Assembly (NCBI GenBank): GCA_034769895.1
Contig: CM068373.1
Span: forward strand, 277,994,658-278,058,657
Direction: 5' to 3'
Source of the DNA: Magicicada septendecula
Lineage: Eukaryota; Arthropoda; Insecta; Hemiptera; Cicadidae
Length of the DNA: 64,000 nt
In this document: in pieces, positions 48,501 to 59,266 of the stretch
Numbering within the stretch: the stretch's first letter is position 1
Layout of the letters: each line of letters opens with the position of its first letter
The notes under the pieces: model-generated
Told to the model about the DNA's origin: nothing
The model's input: the letters and a program-made list of their open reading frames with translations, nothing else
The model's database searches: none
Translations under genes and position numbers: made by a program

Positions 48501-48927
48501 AAATCATTGGGATGGTTTCGCCGTTGCTTGATATCTCTAATTGCACTTGGTTCCGGATAGTTTTATTCTGCCGACCCGTTGCTCCAATTAAGATAATATT
48601 GTTTATCGGCAACGTCGGTATTATTGTTTTATTCCCTGTTTGTATCCGGTTTAACTCAACTCTATCAATTAATGATACATTGGCCCCTGTATCTATCATG
48701 GCCGTCGCTTTGATCCCGTTGACATTAACTGATATATAGGCGATTTCGCTGTTAGCGGTGTCACCGACGTTATTTTCTTTTTCTTCCATTAAATCTTTGC
48801 GAATATTTTTTAAGTAATTATTCTGGAGAATTACAATTGATTCCGTCGTGTTTCTTGATACGTTAGACGCAATAGACCGGTTCAGTGAGGGTGATGTCGC
48901 GGTTTTCACTGCCGTTGCCCATTTAAA
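45519..48927 (-). pseudogene. pol: Gypsy pol polyprotein, broken
   Basis: Blocks in order. Protease: MIDTGANVSLI in the frame ending at 47731 (Asp73 of that frame). Reverse transcriptase: NPIVAVPKKNGAVRICLD and ISIWDTVCGYWQVEL, then VYVDDLLITS (47661 frame, residues 14-23). RNase H: NCDASDVSLGSILYQ, TEKELLSIVFA, VRTDHKS. Integrase: His-His and CHLC zinc finger, then catalytic residues in VFVDICGPFP, VVTDHGTQFRG and NPAERVLREVG. A C-terminal GPY-type region (LYTGPYTVTKN) ends at 45519. Three breaks: an in-frame TAA at 47731-47733, a frameshift near 47160-47175, and an in-frame TGA at 45987-45989. It has no normal start of its own; it is expected to be made by frameshifting from gag. Confidence 0.93.
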
Positions 48928-51031
48928 GGCAAGTCACCATTGTCCGGGTGCCTGTCTGATGAGTTGGATGCACTCTGTTCTTGGGATCCTGGTCCATTCC
49001 CGTTATGATAAACTTCCGCATTTCCTGGTACTTGCCGATTATCTTCGCTACTGTGACTTCTGTTGGTGTGATATCCAGATTCATGATCTTCTCCATCGCT
49101 GTTGCTCCGGCTGTTATTACTGTGGTAACTCCGGCGACCCTGGTAGTAAGGTCTACTATTGCCACCTCTACTGGCATTAGCGTAGTGTACCCTTCTGAAG
49201 TTATTACCACCGTTATTTCCATTGTGTTGTCTATAATTATTATTATTATTATGGGGGTTATTATTATACGGCCGGTAATAGTTGTTTTTGGTCGATAATT
49301 ATTATTTCCCTGGTAATTATTTGGCCTAGGGTTATTTTGATTTCCCCGGTCGCTATGGTTGGTATTATTACCACTGTTATTTTGTCTGGGATTCTGATCG
49401 TTATTGAACCGCGTTGGATTATTAAAGTTCCCTCTATAGTTGGGCCTATCATTGTTGTTATGAGGATTATTATTACCCGGTCCACCCCGGTCATACTGTT
49501 GTCCTTGTCCCTGACGGTTCCTTTGGTAGTACCGCTCCCTCTCGTGGTTTTCCAGGAGCGCGGACATCCCTTGTACCGTTTTTATTTGTGCATTTAATCT
49601 TCCCTGGGATACACCTTGATTGAAGTGGTATGCCAGTTTAGTTACCAGGCACTCCTCCGGTATTGCTGGCTCCAAGTTCCTCGCTAGGCAGATTTTTCCT
49701 AAAAAATATGTTGTCATAGATTGTCCGCCGTTGGGGTCGTACCTGCCATTACTTATATCGTCTCTTATTATGTTCTGGGTGGATTCTGACCACCTTGAAC
49801 GCTGCGTAGCTATTTACTTCATGTCTGGTTGCCGTCCACCAATTGTCAAAAACATTTCTGAAGTATTCGTCCAGCATTCCTTTTATTATCGTCCATCGAT
49901 TCTCTTTATTGCGGTTCAGTACTTCGTCCACTCTTTCCAAGAATTCGAGCGGATTTTTCTTATATGCTCTGAAACCTATGTTCTCCCGTCCATCCAGGTG
50001 TGGTAATCCTGCTATTACATTTGGGTATGTTCTCAGACGGTTCATCTCGTCCCTGAGGTCGTTGAATTCTCGTCGTTGCCGTTCCGTTAATTGTTCTCTG
50101 TCGTTATCTACCTGGTTCTTTACCGCGTCTACTGTTGTTTTCATCTCTTCACACTTCTCCCCTAGTGTGGTGTGTGCGACTACCATTTCTGCTTGTTTGA
50201 GCTCTACTACCTCCATTTGTTTATTACGGGTCTCTTCGAGGATGTCTACACGGTTGTTGATATCCGTCTTAGTTTGCACAATCTCCTGTTTGTTGATTTC
50301 GCATCCTCGTCGTATGTCAGACATCTCTCCCTGGATTTCTGTCGCCATCACTGCCATCCTCTCCTCCGTTGCTTCTAGGTTTTCTTCAAACTTCTTATCT
50401 ATTGTTTCTATGGTCGTTCTTGCGATTTCTTCAGTTCTGTCGCTATTATCAGCCATCTGTTGCCATATCTTCTCGTTATCGCTTTTCACTGCTTCAATTT
50501 CCTTATTGATTTTCTCGTTCAGTTCATCTATCTTCTTATTTGTTTCACCGATTTTGACTCCAAATTCTTCAGACAGATTTTCTTTGATTATTTCCATATT
50601 TTTCTCCAATAACTCTTCCGTCTTCTTCTGTCCGTCTTCCATCTTCCTATTAGTTTCATCTATCTTGTCATTTAAATCTTTCTTCCACAATTCCATGTTC
50701 TTCTGGCTCTCCTTCTGGCCTTCTTCCATTTTCTGATTCAGCGATCGGCTATCTTCCTTCGATGATTGGAAATTTTCATCCATTTTCTTATTCGTTGATT
50801 CTATTGATTCTCCCGTTTTCTTCAATAGTCTGAACATTCCCTGCATGATATCTGTGCCTCCTGGTTGCTCTGGTTTCTCGGATCGGCTTACTTCTGGTTG
50901 GGTTCCTGTTGTGTGATCTCCGGTTCACCTTCTGGTTGCTGGACCTCCTCCGCCGGTTCAGGTTGTCTGTCTTCTATTGCAAGTAATATTTCTTCCACGT
51001 CTTCTGCCGACGTCGCTTCTTTCTCCTCCAT
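48906..51031 (-). pseudogene. gag: Gypsy gag, broken; coiled coil, capsid and Asn-rich tail
   Basis: The longest intact piece (50846-49749, 365 residues) is a heptad-rich, Glu/Lys/Met-rich coiled coil for about 270 residues, followed by a capsid-like stretch with FLERVDEVLNRN and NVFDNWWTATRHEV. A frameshift near 49790 leads to ARNLEPAIPEECLVTKLAYH and then a long Asn/Arg/Gly-rich tail. A second frameshift in an A run near 49286 continues that tail to a TGA at 48906-48908. No CCHC zinc knuckle is present, unlike many Gypsy gags. An upstream ATG at 51031 gives a 47-residue acidic frame (stop at 50888) that may be the true start with one more frameshift, or an upstream ORF. Confidence 0.8.
48921..48927 (-). 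promoter_or_regulatory. Putative -1 ribosomal frameshift slippery site
   Basis: TTTAAAT on the minus strand lies in the gag frame as T-TTA-AAT, the X-XXY-YYZ form, six codons before the gag stop. Slipping back one base joins exactly the frame of pol. A downstream stimulatory structure was not evaluated. Confidence 0.65.
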
Positions 51032-51180
51032 TCTAGCTCCTTTTTCGGCTTCCGCCGCTCGCCTCTTCGACGTCGATCATCGGTACATCTTTATATCTTT
51101 GCAATGTAATTGCCGCCGAATTAGGTTTACTAATTATTTATTTATTTATTTGTTTTGTTGACTATTGTCGTCCTAATTCG

Positions 51181-51203
51181 CGCTCAGACGTTGGGCGCCA
51201 CGT
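51181..51203 (-). promoter_or_regulatory. Primer binding site, tRNA-Lys type
   Basis: Three bases after the end of the 5' LTR the minus strand reads TGGCGCCCAACGT, matching the first 13 bases of the site complementary to the 3' end of a tRNA-Lys. The match weakens after that. Confidence 0.8.
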
Positions 51204-54200
51204 TGTAATGAAACAACTTTTGTTGTGATTATAGTAATGTTTGTGTTATTTTAAATTAATTTGATTTAGTAGTAGACTCTTCTTCACTCCTCACGTTGTA
51301 ATGTAAACATCGATGATTAGTGTTGTTTAGTAAATGATTGAATTAGTAATGTTTAAATTTAAATTAATGTTTATGTTTGAAAAGGATTATAATCACTGAT
51401 ATCTTGCTGTATTCACCTCCCCACTTACCATCCGTGAACGTCTTCGATCTTCTTACTGGGTTGTTCTATCTCACTGGAAATACATTAATAACACACAAAA
51501 TACTTTGCCTGGATATCGAAATATACACATTAAACAAAATGACAATGATATTCAATCGTGAATTGAATATTCAAATATTGGCCGCTTGAATATTGCCGCC
51601 ACCTTGTGAAACAATTGCTGCTAAAATGTAAGTTATTTGTACCTATTTAATAGAAATAAAGACTCTCTGTTCACTGGTAACAAATTGAGGTGTTTATTAA
51701 CATTAGTGAAATTCAATGAAATCCCTTTTTAAAACAATTACTAAATTTTTTAAAACAACAAAATTAATTAATTTCTGAAACTTCTTCAGCTCAGGGCTGG
51801 TAACACTGGTACAATGTACAATAGTATGGTAATTCAGGTTATGTTTATTTTGGTTATAAGGATTACCAAATTTCATGAATCCTTTGAATGTACATGATGC
51901 AAGATACAAAGATGTTTTATTAAACAACAATATTTATTCATATATTATGATTAAAAAGACAAAAAATTAAAAATCATTAACCTCAATACGATATTAAAAT
52001 CATCGTACTATCGTACGATAGGTGTGCTGCAGTCTGATACTTAAAGCTGTGTACACGTGTTATTAACGTTACACTATAAAACAATGTTACTGGTTTAATT
52101 ATTATTATTATGAACTGGAATTGATAAAAAAAATCGAAAAACTCTTATTATCGAGTCTACTCACAAGATTATTATTCATGACAGAAGTGACTCTCTGTTG
52201 GCAAATAAATACGTGTTGGTTATAGGTTAGTTTACCTATAGATGAGAGTAAGTTAACAAAATAGAATAATTAATATTATTAAAATCTTAATACTATCTTC
52301 ACAAAAACATTATCTATTGTAATAAGATGTATAATTAACGGTAATGATTGTTCTCGTATATTAAATTATTATTTATCAAGTACTACTGAAATCGTAGTCA
52401 AGCAAGCGACTATATTTTACAAGTATGGTTTGCGGTATAAATTGTTATTTCCGCTTCTGTTATTAATTTTCTAACATGAATATTAAAATATTTTAATTAA
52501 ATATCATCATTAAATCAGACGAGAACTTTTATTCATTGAACCTGATAATAATTCATCGTTTGCTAGCTAACCATGTATAGTGTGTTTGCTTGGTTAACGT
52601 AGTCTGCTATAATGTTCGTTAATCAACGAATATTATATTATCATTTTATCTTAAAAATTGTTAACGTATAATACTTCCTGCATCTTTCACTTAACATGAC
52701 CTTTATTATACACTGGCCATGTTTTTAATAATTCACTTTATCACTCGTAGCACTGTCACACGATAAAAATTGGTGTTTAGTTGAAGTTAGTTATGACTAT
52801 ATACTCTTATACGCGCACATTTTCAAATATTTTCCTTGAGGACTGTCGCAGGCTCCGCTCGCATCGGTGGCTGGAAGACAATTAGTTCCTCTCATCAAAG
52901 CTTCTGCTCTCGTCTGGTAAAATCAGATCATCCTATTGGTTTAGAATGCGGTACTCTCTACCCCAAATGCCTTTGTTAAATTAAAATTTTAATTTTTAGC
53001 GTCTATGCTTTGGGTTCGAGACTCAGCTATGACGCGTTCCTTTCCAATCGGAAATGACAGAAAATCTTATAATATTCATAAGTTTCTTATTAATAGTCTG
53101 ATTGTCATTTGGATAGTCGCATTGTTTTGCGGATACTTGTATCTTTAATTTAAGTCCAAACAAGTAATAATTCCGTCCATTAATAACTCACTTCACTTTA
53201 TTCAAAATTCATATAGTGGCTCTTAATAAAAATAAGTTTTTTCCACTATATTTTGGTGTAATTATATCTTAATGCTTATGATTAAAGGTCTGGAGTCCAT
53301 ATCTCTTATAATCTAATACATAATATTAACATATTTGTGATTTAAGCAAAATGTACTAATGGCGTACAAGCCATCCATGTCCAAGTATTTATATTTGCTT
53401 ACATCACCATTATTCCTTATGCTACTACATATCTTTGGTAGTAGAATGTTATGTGATACACTTACATACATTTGCTAATACTTTATTTCGGCAAGTGTTA
53501 TCTTATTTACACATATAGCATTGTTTAAAATACACTATGCTATTATTTCGCCATTCTGTCACTCTCATTTAGTTATTTTTACCACATATTATATGCATTA
53601 TTGATAACTAAAGTGTGTACAAATGTTGTACATGGTCTGTTTAGTGGACTTACTAACTTTTTGTTAGCTGAAATTTCTTTAAGTTACTGTATGATGGTTG
53701 TTTACACCTAGTCCTATGATTACAGTTAGTTAGTTTATTAAATTCCAGTTATTAAATTACTTGTACAATGATTGTGAGGTATTCTCATAGTTGTATTGTA
53801 CATTCCTTTAACTACTGGTAAACTTTCTTACTCTCTCTTTACAAGTTTTGTTAAGGTTTTTTTGATTAACTCTATGTTCACATGGGATTCTGTCTAATTG
53901 GTTTATTGTTATTATAAATAATCTGACTCATATAGCTGTGTTCTACAGTTCATAGTTATTATGAACATATACATATACATATTACAATGTATTCATTGTC
54001 TTGTACATTTATTCTTATTTGGTCTCTGTTTGAAACAATTATTGATAATTACTTTATCTAATTATTGTGTACGATTTTATGTTGTAGGTCCAGTTCAGAT
54101 GAGGTTATGTGTCATTTAGTTGGCAACAATATGCTTCTTACTTTATTCAGTATTCATCTTAAATACTGTCATGTCATTCATTATGGCATGTTACTACAAT

Positions 54201-54319
54201 TGTTTATTACTATGTTTTACACACTTTGTACACATTTTACACTATATGTTTATACAATAATACTTGGTTTTTTATCTAACTATGTTACACATTTTGGTGG
54301 GTTGTATCTTGGCTTGTAT

Positions 54320-56341
54320 ACATTGTAACGGTACATAACCCGGTCCCAATAAAGTAACTAATGAGAATAAAAGTCAGAAATGGGTAGAACTAAAGCTCGC
54401 TCAAAATTTAATTATATCACTCCACATAATAAACAATTCGAGTGGTATATAGTGCGAAGTGAGTGATAGTGTACCCATTGAGGTGAAAAACCAAAGTGAA
54501 ACTAATGTATTACTAAACTGTGCTGTATGTTTTGGATAGGATAAAACTATGGAAGTAGTATGTAATAATACTAATCGATTTTTGTGATTTTATTTATTTA
54601 TTGTAATTTATATTGTATGAACCACAATTTGTTATACCCAAGTTAATATTATATTGTTTCAAATAATTATGTTAGATTGTAAGAAAACCCAGGGTTAATT
54701 TTAAAAGACATGAAAATTTTAACTACCAAAGATAATATAAAATTAAAATAATCCTATGAAGGAAGTGACAACAGGAAGTAGTACCGGGTATGAACACTAT
54801 TCGAGATTAAATAAATAATATATAAATTTATTTAATGATAATAAAATGATAAAATATTTATATACAATGTCATAAAAAAAAAAATTAACCAAAACATATT
54901 ATATGAATTAAATTAGTAAATAAACCGGAATGGAAGGGAATTATTTTTCCATAAATAAAAATATAAATTTATAATAATCACAAACTGCCTACATAATAAA
55001 AATACTATGTGTTACTAAGAGTGATGGAAAATAACAAGTATTGTTAATAAGAATAAAATTTTGAACTGAACCAGAGAGTTGAAGAATCGATGCGACAAAA
55101 ATTATAAAAAAATAACCTTTTTTGGACGTTGGAGGAGGCGAAATTCACGCAAGAGTAATAAACAAAGTGAATACTAACCAATTATACCTGAGGAATCCAA
55201 ATTAAAAGGTGTTATACATTAAAAACCAGTGGATGAAACCATTCTGAGGATCCAATATAATTCGGCCTACGTCTAATAGACAATCAGAAAAATACTCGAA
55301 ATGAAGAGGAAATAATAACGCAAGACGTACCTCATCACAGAATAAAACTTCAACCCAGTAAGGACAACACGGAGCGAGGTAATATAAACATTTTTCGTAA
55401 TAAATCCAGAAGAAAACTCGGTTTTTAATAGTGAAATAGAACAAAAAAAAAAAAAATATTAATTGTATCATATGTTTATTTCAAAAGTAAACAAATACAT
55501 GCTGCTCTCTTACGGCAGTTCCGGAAACTACGTAATATCTGAAAATTAAACCAAATTATTTATTAATTTCTTATATTTGTAAAGCGTAGCATTTAGCCAT
55601 TTCTGACACTCTCATAACATAAAGAATTCACCCTGAACCCTGGGGAATTAATAAGAATTATGTAATAACTGATGTATTTTATTATAGCGTAATATTGGTT
55701 AAATAACAACATATATGTTTTGTTCTTTAGACAGATCTCTGTTTACTCGGTAAAGGCGAGAGGATGTTTTCTTTTTAAAAAGATTAATTGTGATACCTAT
55801 ACTTTGGTGGCTGGAGACAAAAGTCAATAATCAATAAAGCAATATTATTGAAAATTAATATTGAATTATAACGTGTTATAATTTATTGTAGTGGGTAGTT
55901 AATGAAAATTTCAGCACAACATACAGAAAAAATCGTCACAACAGAGGGGCAAATTTGATACTTACTCTCTCTTCTGCATAAGGCTGAACAAATTACCTCC
56001 TTGACCCCAAATCACACACTCTCGATTTCTTTTAGATTGAGTAAAACAAGATAAACGAAATCCTTTATTTATACCGTTTAAAACGTCAGTTAGTATAATT
56101 CAAAAGTGACGCATACTGAGTGAGGCATATAATAACACTTCCATAACACATCACGTGATAAAGTAGTACGTTACAGTTTTGCGTACAACTGTGGGGCAGA
56201 ATTAACGAAGCTGGTAATTGCAATACACTCGTAAGTGGTGAACGCCTCGTGATAAAGTAGTACGTTACAGGATTGACGCGTACAACGTGGTGCAGGATTT
56301 AACTATACAGTGCCTCACATAAAGGCAGGACGTTACAACAT
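54320..56341 (-). mobile_element. Nested solo LTR (54324-56337) with ACAT target duplication
   Basis: The interruption starts TGTAACG and ends CGTTACA, a perfect seven-base inverted end, and is flanked by ACAT (54320-54323 and 56338-56341). The uninterrupted site in the left LTR reads TATACATTGATTTG, confirming a clean four-base duplication. It is 2014 bp with no internal gene, primer site or second LTR, so it is a solo LTR left by recombination. On the minus strand a TATAAATAAAGG box (56065-56076) lies about 270 bases from the end, giving its orientation. Family differs from the host LTR. Confidence 0.85.
56154..56301. repeat. Direct repeat in the U3 of the nested LTR
   Basis: GTGATAAAGTAGTACGTTAC followed by GCGTACAAC and GGGGCAG-like phrases occurs twice about 92 bases apart. 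Duplicated U3 segments often carry transcription factor sites. Confidence 0.75.
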
Positions 56342-56945
56342 TGATTTGTTTCTTTTCAACAAATTAGTTTGTTTACTACTTATTGGTTTTAACATTTATC
56401 TACATTTTGTCCTGTGTTACTATGACATTCAGGCACATTCCATATCACGGATTATAAAGCTTTTATCATTAATCTCTTTGAGCAATTATTTCTCTTTTCA
56501 GTACCATTAAATTGGTGGTCTTACTGAGTATATTTGTGGTTTTACAATCTTGGATTACAATTGGTACACTAATTGTTTGTGTATTTCACTTGTTAACCGT
56601 TGATTTTTTCACTTATTAATCTTTATTCACTTCCCTCAGTTATAAGCACTTCACTAATATTGTCTGTGTTGCTTATTTGGGGTTAGTGTTATTACATTAT
56701 TTATTGTTGCACTTATATAAAGTATTCACTGTTATTGTTTGTGATCACTTATTAATGTTCAACACTTGGTTTTTTATTATATTGGTTTCACTATGTCCTT
56801 CTTTGATAGGTAGTCTTTTATTACTACTAATCTTATAATCATTACTCTTATTCTGGTTATTATATTGATTGTGGTGCTTTCCATATTTTGGGAATGTTGG
56901 TGTCTTGTTCTGGTCATACATAATCTTCATTCTTCATGGTACATT

Positions 56946-57025
56946 TCTTCTTCTTCTTCTTCTTCTTCTTCTTCTTCTTCTTCTTCTTCTTCTTCTTCTT
57001 CTTCTTCTTCTTCTTCTTCTTCTTC
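56946..57025. repeat. (CTT)n microsatellite in the 5' LTR
   Basis: About 80 bases of CTT, homologous to the longer array at 43528-43669. Confidence 0.95.
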
Positions 57026-57577
57026 ATTTTAATTGTTTGTTATTTGTGATGCATTTCTTGGTTCCTCACTATTTGTGATAACTCATGTTCATTTAATATA
57101 GTTATATTCTTCCACATTTTCACTCACTATTATGATAATCATTATCTTATAATTATCTCACTATTATGACGAATTAGTCCATTTTCTCACTATGATAATT
57201 GCATTTGATATGTCTCTTCCTTATGATGATATAAATTCTTGGTATATCCCCTCACTATTTTGATCTATTGGTTCGTCTCATCCTTATGACGGTAGTCACT
57301 TTCGGCATATCCCCTCACTATTTTGATCTATTGGGCCTAGATGCTAACGTATTATGTTGATTCATTGTATTCTCGCTTTCTTCTTTCTACTCGATGATAT
57401 ATTCTTATTACTCTTCTTTCTTCTTCGTTGGGTTACTTTAACATTATTCATTCACAGATACACGGTTGATTTTCATACTTCTGTTCCTTCTTCCATGCTT
57501 GATGAAATATGCTTATGGTACTCTTTCATTTGACGTATTATACTATTTTTATGTAACCGTTATTTTGATAAGTTACA

Positions 57578-57953
57578 ACCCTTACGTCTTCATCGTAGTC
57601 GTCGTCGTTAGTTTCTGGATAGTTTGGGCAATCTGGAATCTGACATGTTAATTGTTGTTTCCACCATCGTTTATAGTGGCTCGAAAGCTGGATTCATAAA
57701 TGACGACAAAATAAGCAACGATGTGTTAACTGGTTCAAGACCTAACCGGCGGACAGTTACAGCAATAGAACAAAGAAAGGGTTGAAGAAATAAGGAAAAT
57801 CCGTGGGAAGCAATGACGATTCTATGTGAATAAATAATAAAGGAAATGTGTAGATTTTGAGGTATAATAAACCGTTCTCTTAATACAATGTTTTATTTTT
57901 ACTTCAAAAAAGACCTTAATTTAAAAAAAAAATCTCTTATGTGTAATACTACA
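57578..57953 (-). other. Right flank of the Gypsy element with a small family A scrap
   Basis: 57630-57676 keeps GTCTGG-like CAATCTGGAATCTGACATG and TTTCCACCATCGTTTATAG, matching internal sequence of family A non-LTR copies. The rest shows nothing recognisable. Confidence 0.45.
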
Positions 57954-58377
57954 CAGAGGCGTATTTACGGAACAAGACCCCTATCCAGAAGGTCAAAAAA
58001 GTTAACAAATTTTGTTAATATCTTAATTTTTAGGATGTTTTATTATTTTTTTCAGCTGTGTACGCTAATGTAGTAGTAGCTCTTTTATAAATATGGAAAC
58101 AGGTTTATTATACAACATTGGGGTATCCATTTGGAATATGCAATATAGGCAAATCAATTCAGTCAATAATTTATTTTTTAACAATATTTCAATAACGTGC
58201 ATTTTTATTGTGTTATTACCGTTTACTTTAAAAGGACTGATTTCAGGATGTTATCTTCCGTTTTCAGCCACTTTAAAGATAGTAATATTAATTAGCTTTA
58301 ACTTGTTTTTTCTTTTGTATAAAGCCGACCCGAGCGCGGACCCCCCCTCCGTAAGCCAAATTCTAGATACGCCACTC
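57954..58377 (-). mobile_element. MITE-like repeat, copy 3
   Basis: Left end CAGAGGCGTATTTACGG; right end, read inward, GAGTGGCGTATCTAGAATTT. The interior is homologous to 22534-22909. It is 424 bp with no gene. A further scrap of the same end (CCTAGATACGCCACTCG) is at 59357-59374. Confidence 0.6.
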
Positions 58378-58735
58378 ATACTACAAACAAATGTATGAAG
58401 ATGTCGGTAGTTTTTGAAGTGAGTGAGGTGGTTCCCATATAATATAAAAATACCTAAATATTTCAATTTGGGCCTATAAACATTTATGTTATACACTTGT
58501 ATAAGACTTTATAACACCTGAATATTTATCAGCGACAACCGATATATGAGTGTAGAATATCGATTAGAAGTTGTTTGTTTCTTTTCGAATTTTAGATTTT
58601 CGTTTAGCAGTTACAAAGCAGTTAAAGTGGAGAAATATATTGCCTCTTCTATAAATGTTACTATAAAGGTTACCTCACACAAGAAGCTAAAACTAGGGTT
58701 TAGAAAAGCACAATACGTCCGGTAATATCCTAAGC
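58378..58735. other. No gene recognised
   Basis: AT-rich spacer. Confidence 0.4.
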
Positions 58736-58739
58736 GTCA

Positions 58740-59084
58740 GAGACCAACCCAGATACAGTAACAAATCAAAGAAAACGACAAACTATAGAAATGACTATAT
58801 TACGGAGGGTACTAGCAAAGACAAGGTACAATAGGTTGCCAAACAATAGTATACGAGAAACGTGTAATGTAACAGATATTAATTCTTTGATTGCGGAAAG
58901 AAGAAGGATAAGGAATGAACACATATTAAGAATGAATGACACAAGGCTAGTGAAAAAGGCAAGAGGTAGCCAACCAAATACGAAGAGGAGCACATTGGCT
59001 GGCCAAGGAAGAGGTCGAGTGACACCATGTAGGACCGTTGCTATAGAACAGTAGAGAGTCCTAAATAGGAAGTTGGAGAAAAAG
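58740..59084 (+). pseudogene. Non-LTR reverse transcriptase tail
   Basis: An 87-residue frame (58791-59054) has MTILRRVLAKTRYNRLPNNS, IRETCNVTDINSLI and RIRNEHILRMNDTR..KKARG, matching in order the F.RR..G.TR.DR.RN..IR, INRLIEERR, and H..RM.D.R blocks of a reverse transcriptase tail. 5' truncated. It runs directly into the (GAA)n array. Confidence 0.65.
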
Positions 59085-59235
59085 AAGAAGAAAAGGAGAA
59101 GACGAAGAAGAAGAAGAAGAAGAAGAAGAGGAGGAGGAGGAGGAGGAGAAGAAGAAGAAGAAGAAGAAGAAGAAGAAGAAGAAGAAGAAGAAGAAGAAGA
59201 AGAAGAAGAAGAAGAAGAAGAAGAAGAAGAAGAAG

Positions 59236-59263
<28 letters not shown>
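59085..59263. repeat. (GAA)n/(GGA)n array, tail of the preceding retroelement
   Basis: About 180 bases of GAA with one GGA block, starting where the retroelement 3' end stops. Confidence 0.9.

Positions 59264-59266
<3 letters not shown>

Larger units (their letters stand above)
39847..57577 (-). mobile_element. Ty3/Gypsy LTR retrotransposon with 4.4 kb LTRs and a nested solo LTR
   Basis: Order on the minus strand: 5' LTR (57577-51204), primer binding site, gag, pol (protease, reverse transcriptase, RNase H, integrase), a 1.3 kb non-coding stretch with tandem repeats, 3' LTR (44243-39847). Integrase downstream of RNase H defines Ty3/Gypsy and excludes Copia. No env-like frame or chromodomain is seen. 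The Lys-type primer site and very long LTRs recall the Osvaldo/Ulysses group of insect Gypsy elements; that placement is inference. Flanks are ACGC on the left and ACCC on the right, an imperfect four-base match. Gag and pol are both broken, so the copy is not autonomous. Confidence 0.9.
51204..57577 (-). repeat. 5' LTR (right copy, 6374 bp including a 2.0 kb insertion)
   Basis: Same ends as the left LTR (TGTAATGAAAC and AAGTTACA). Without the nested element at 54324-56337 and its duplication it is close to the left copy in length. In the stretches I compared, differences are isolated single bases, of the order of one per hundred. Confidence 0.9.

Noticed and set aside
49843-50736. 297-codon plus frame, Ser/Phe/Ile-rich
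   Set aside because: It is the antisense shadow of the gag coiled coil.
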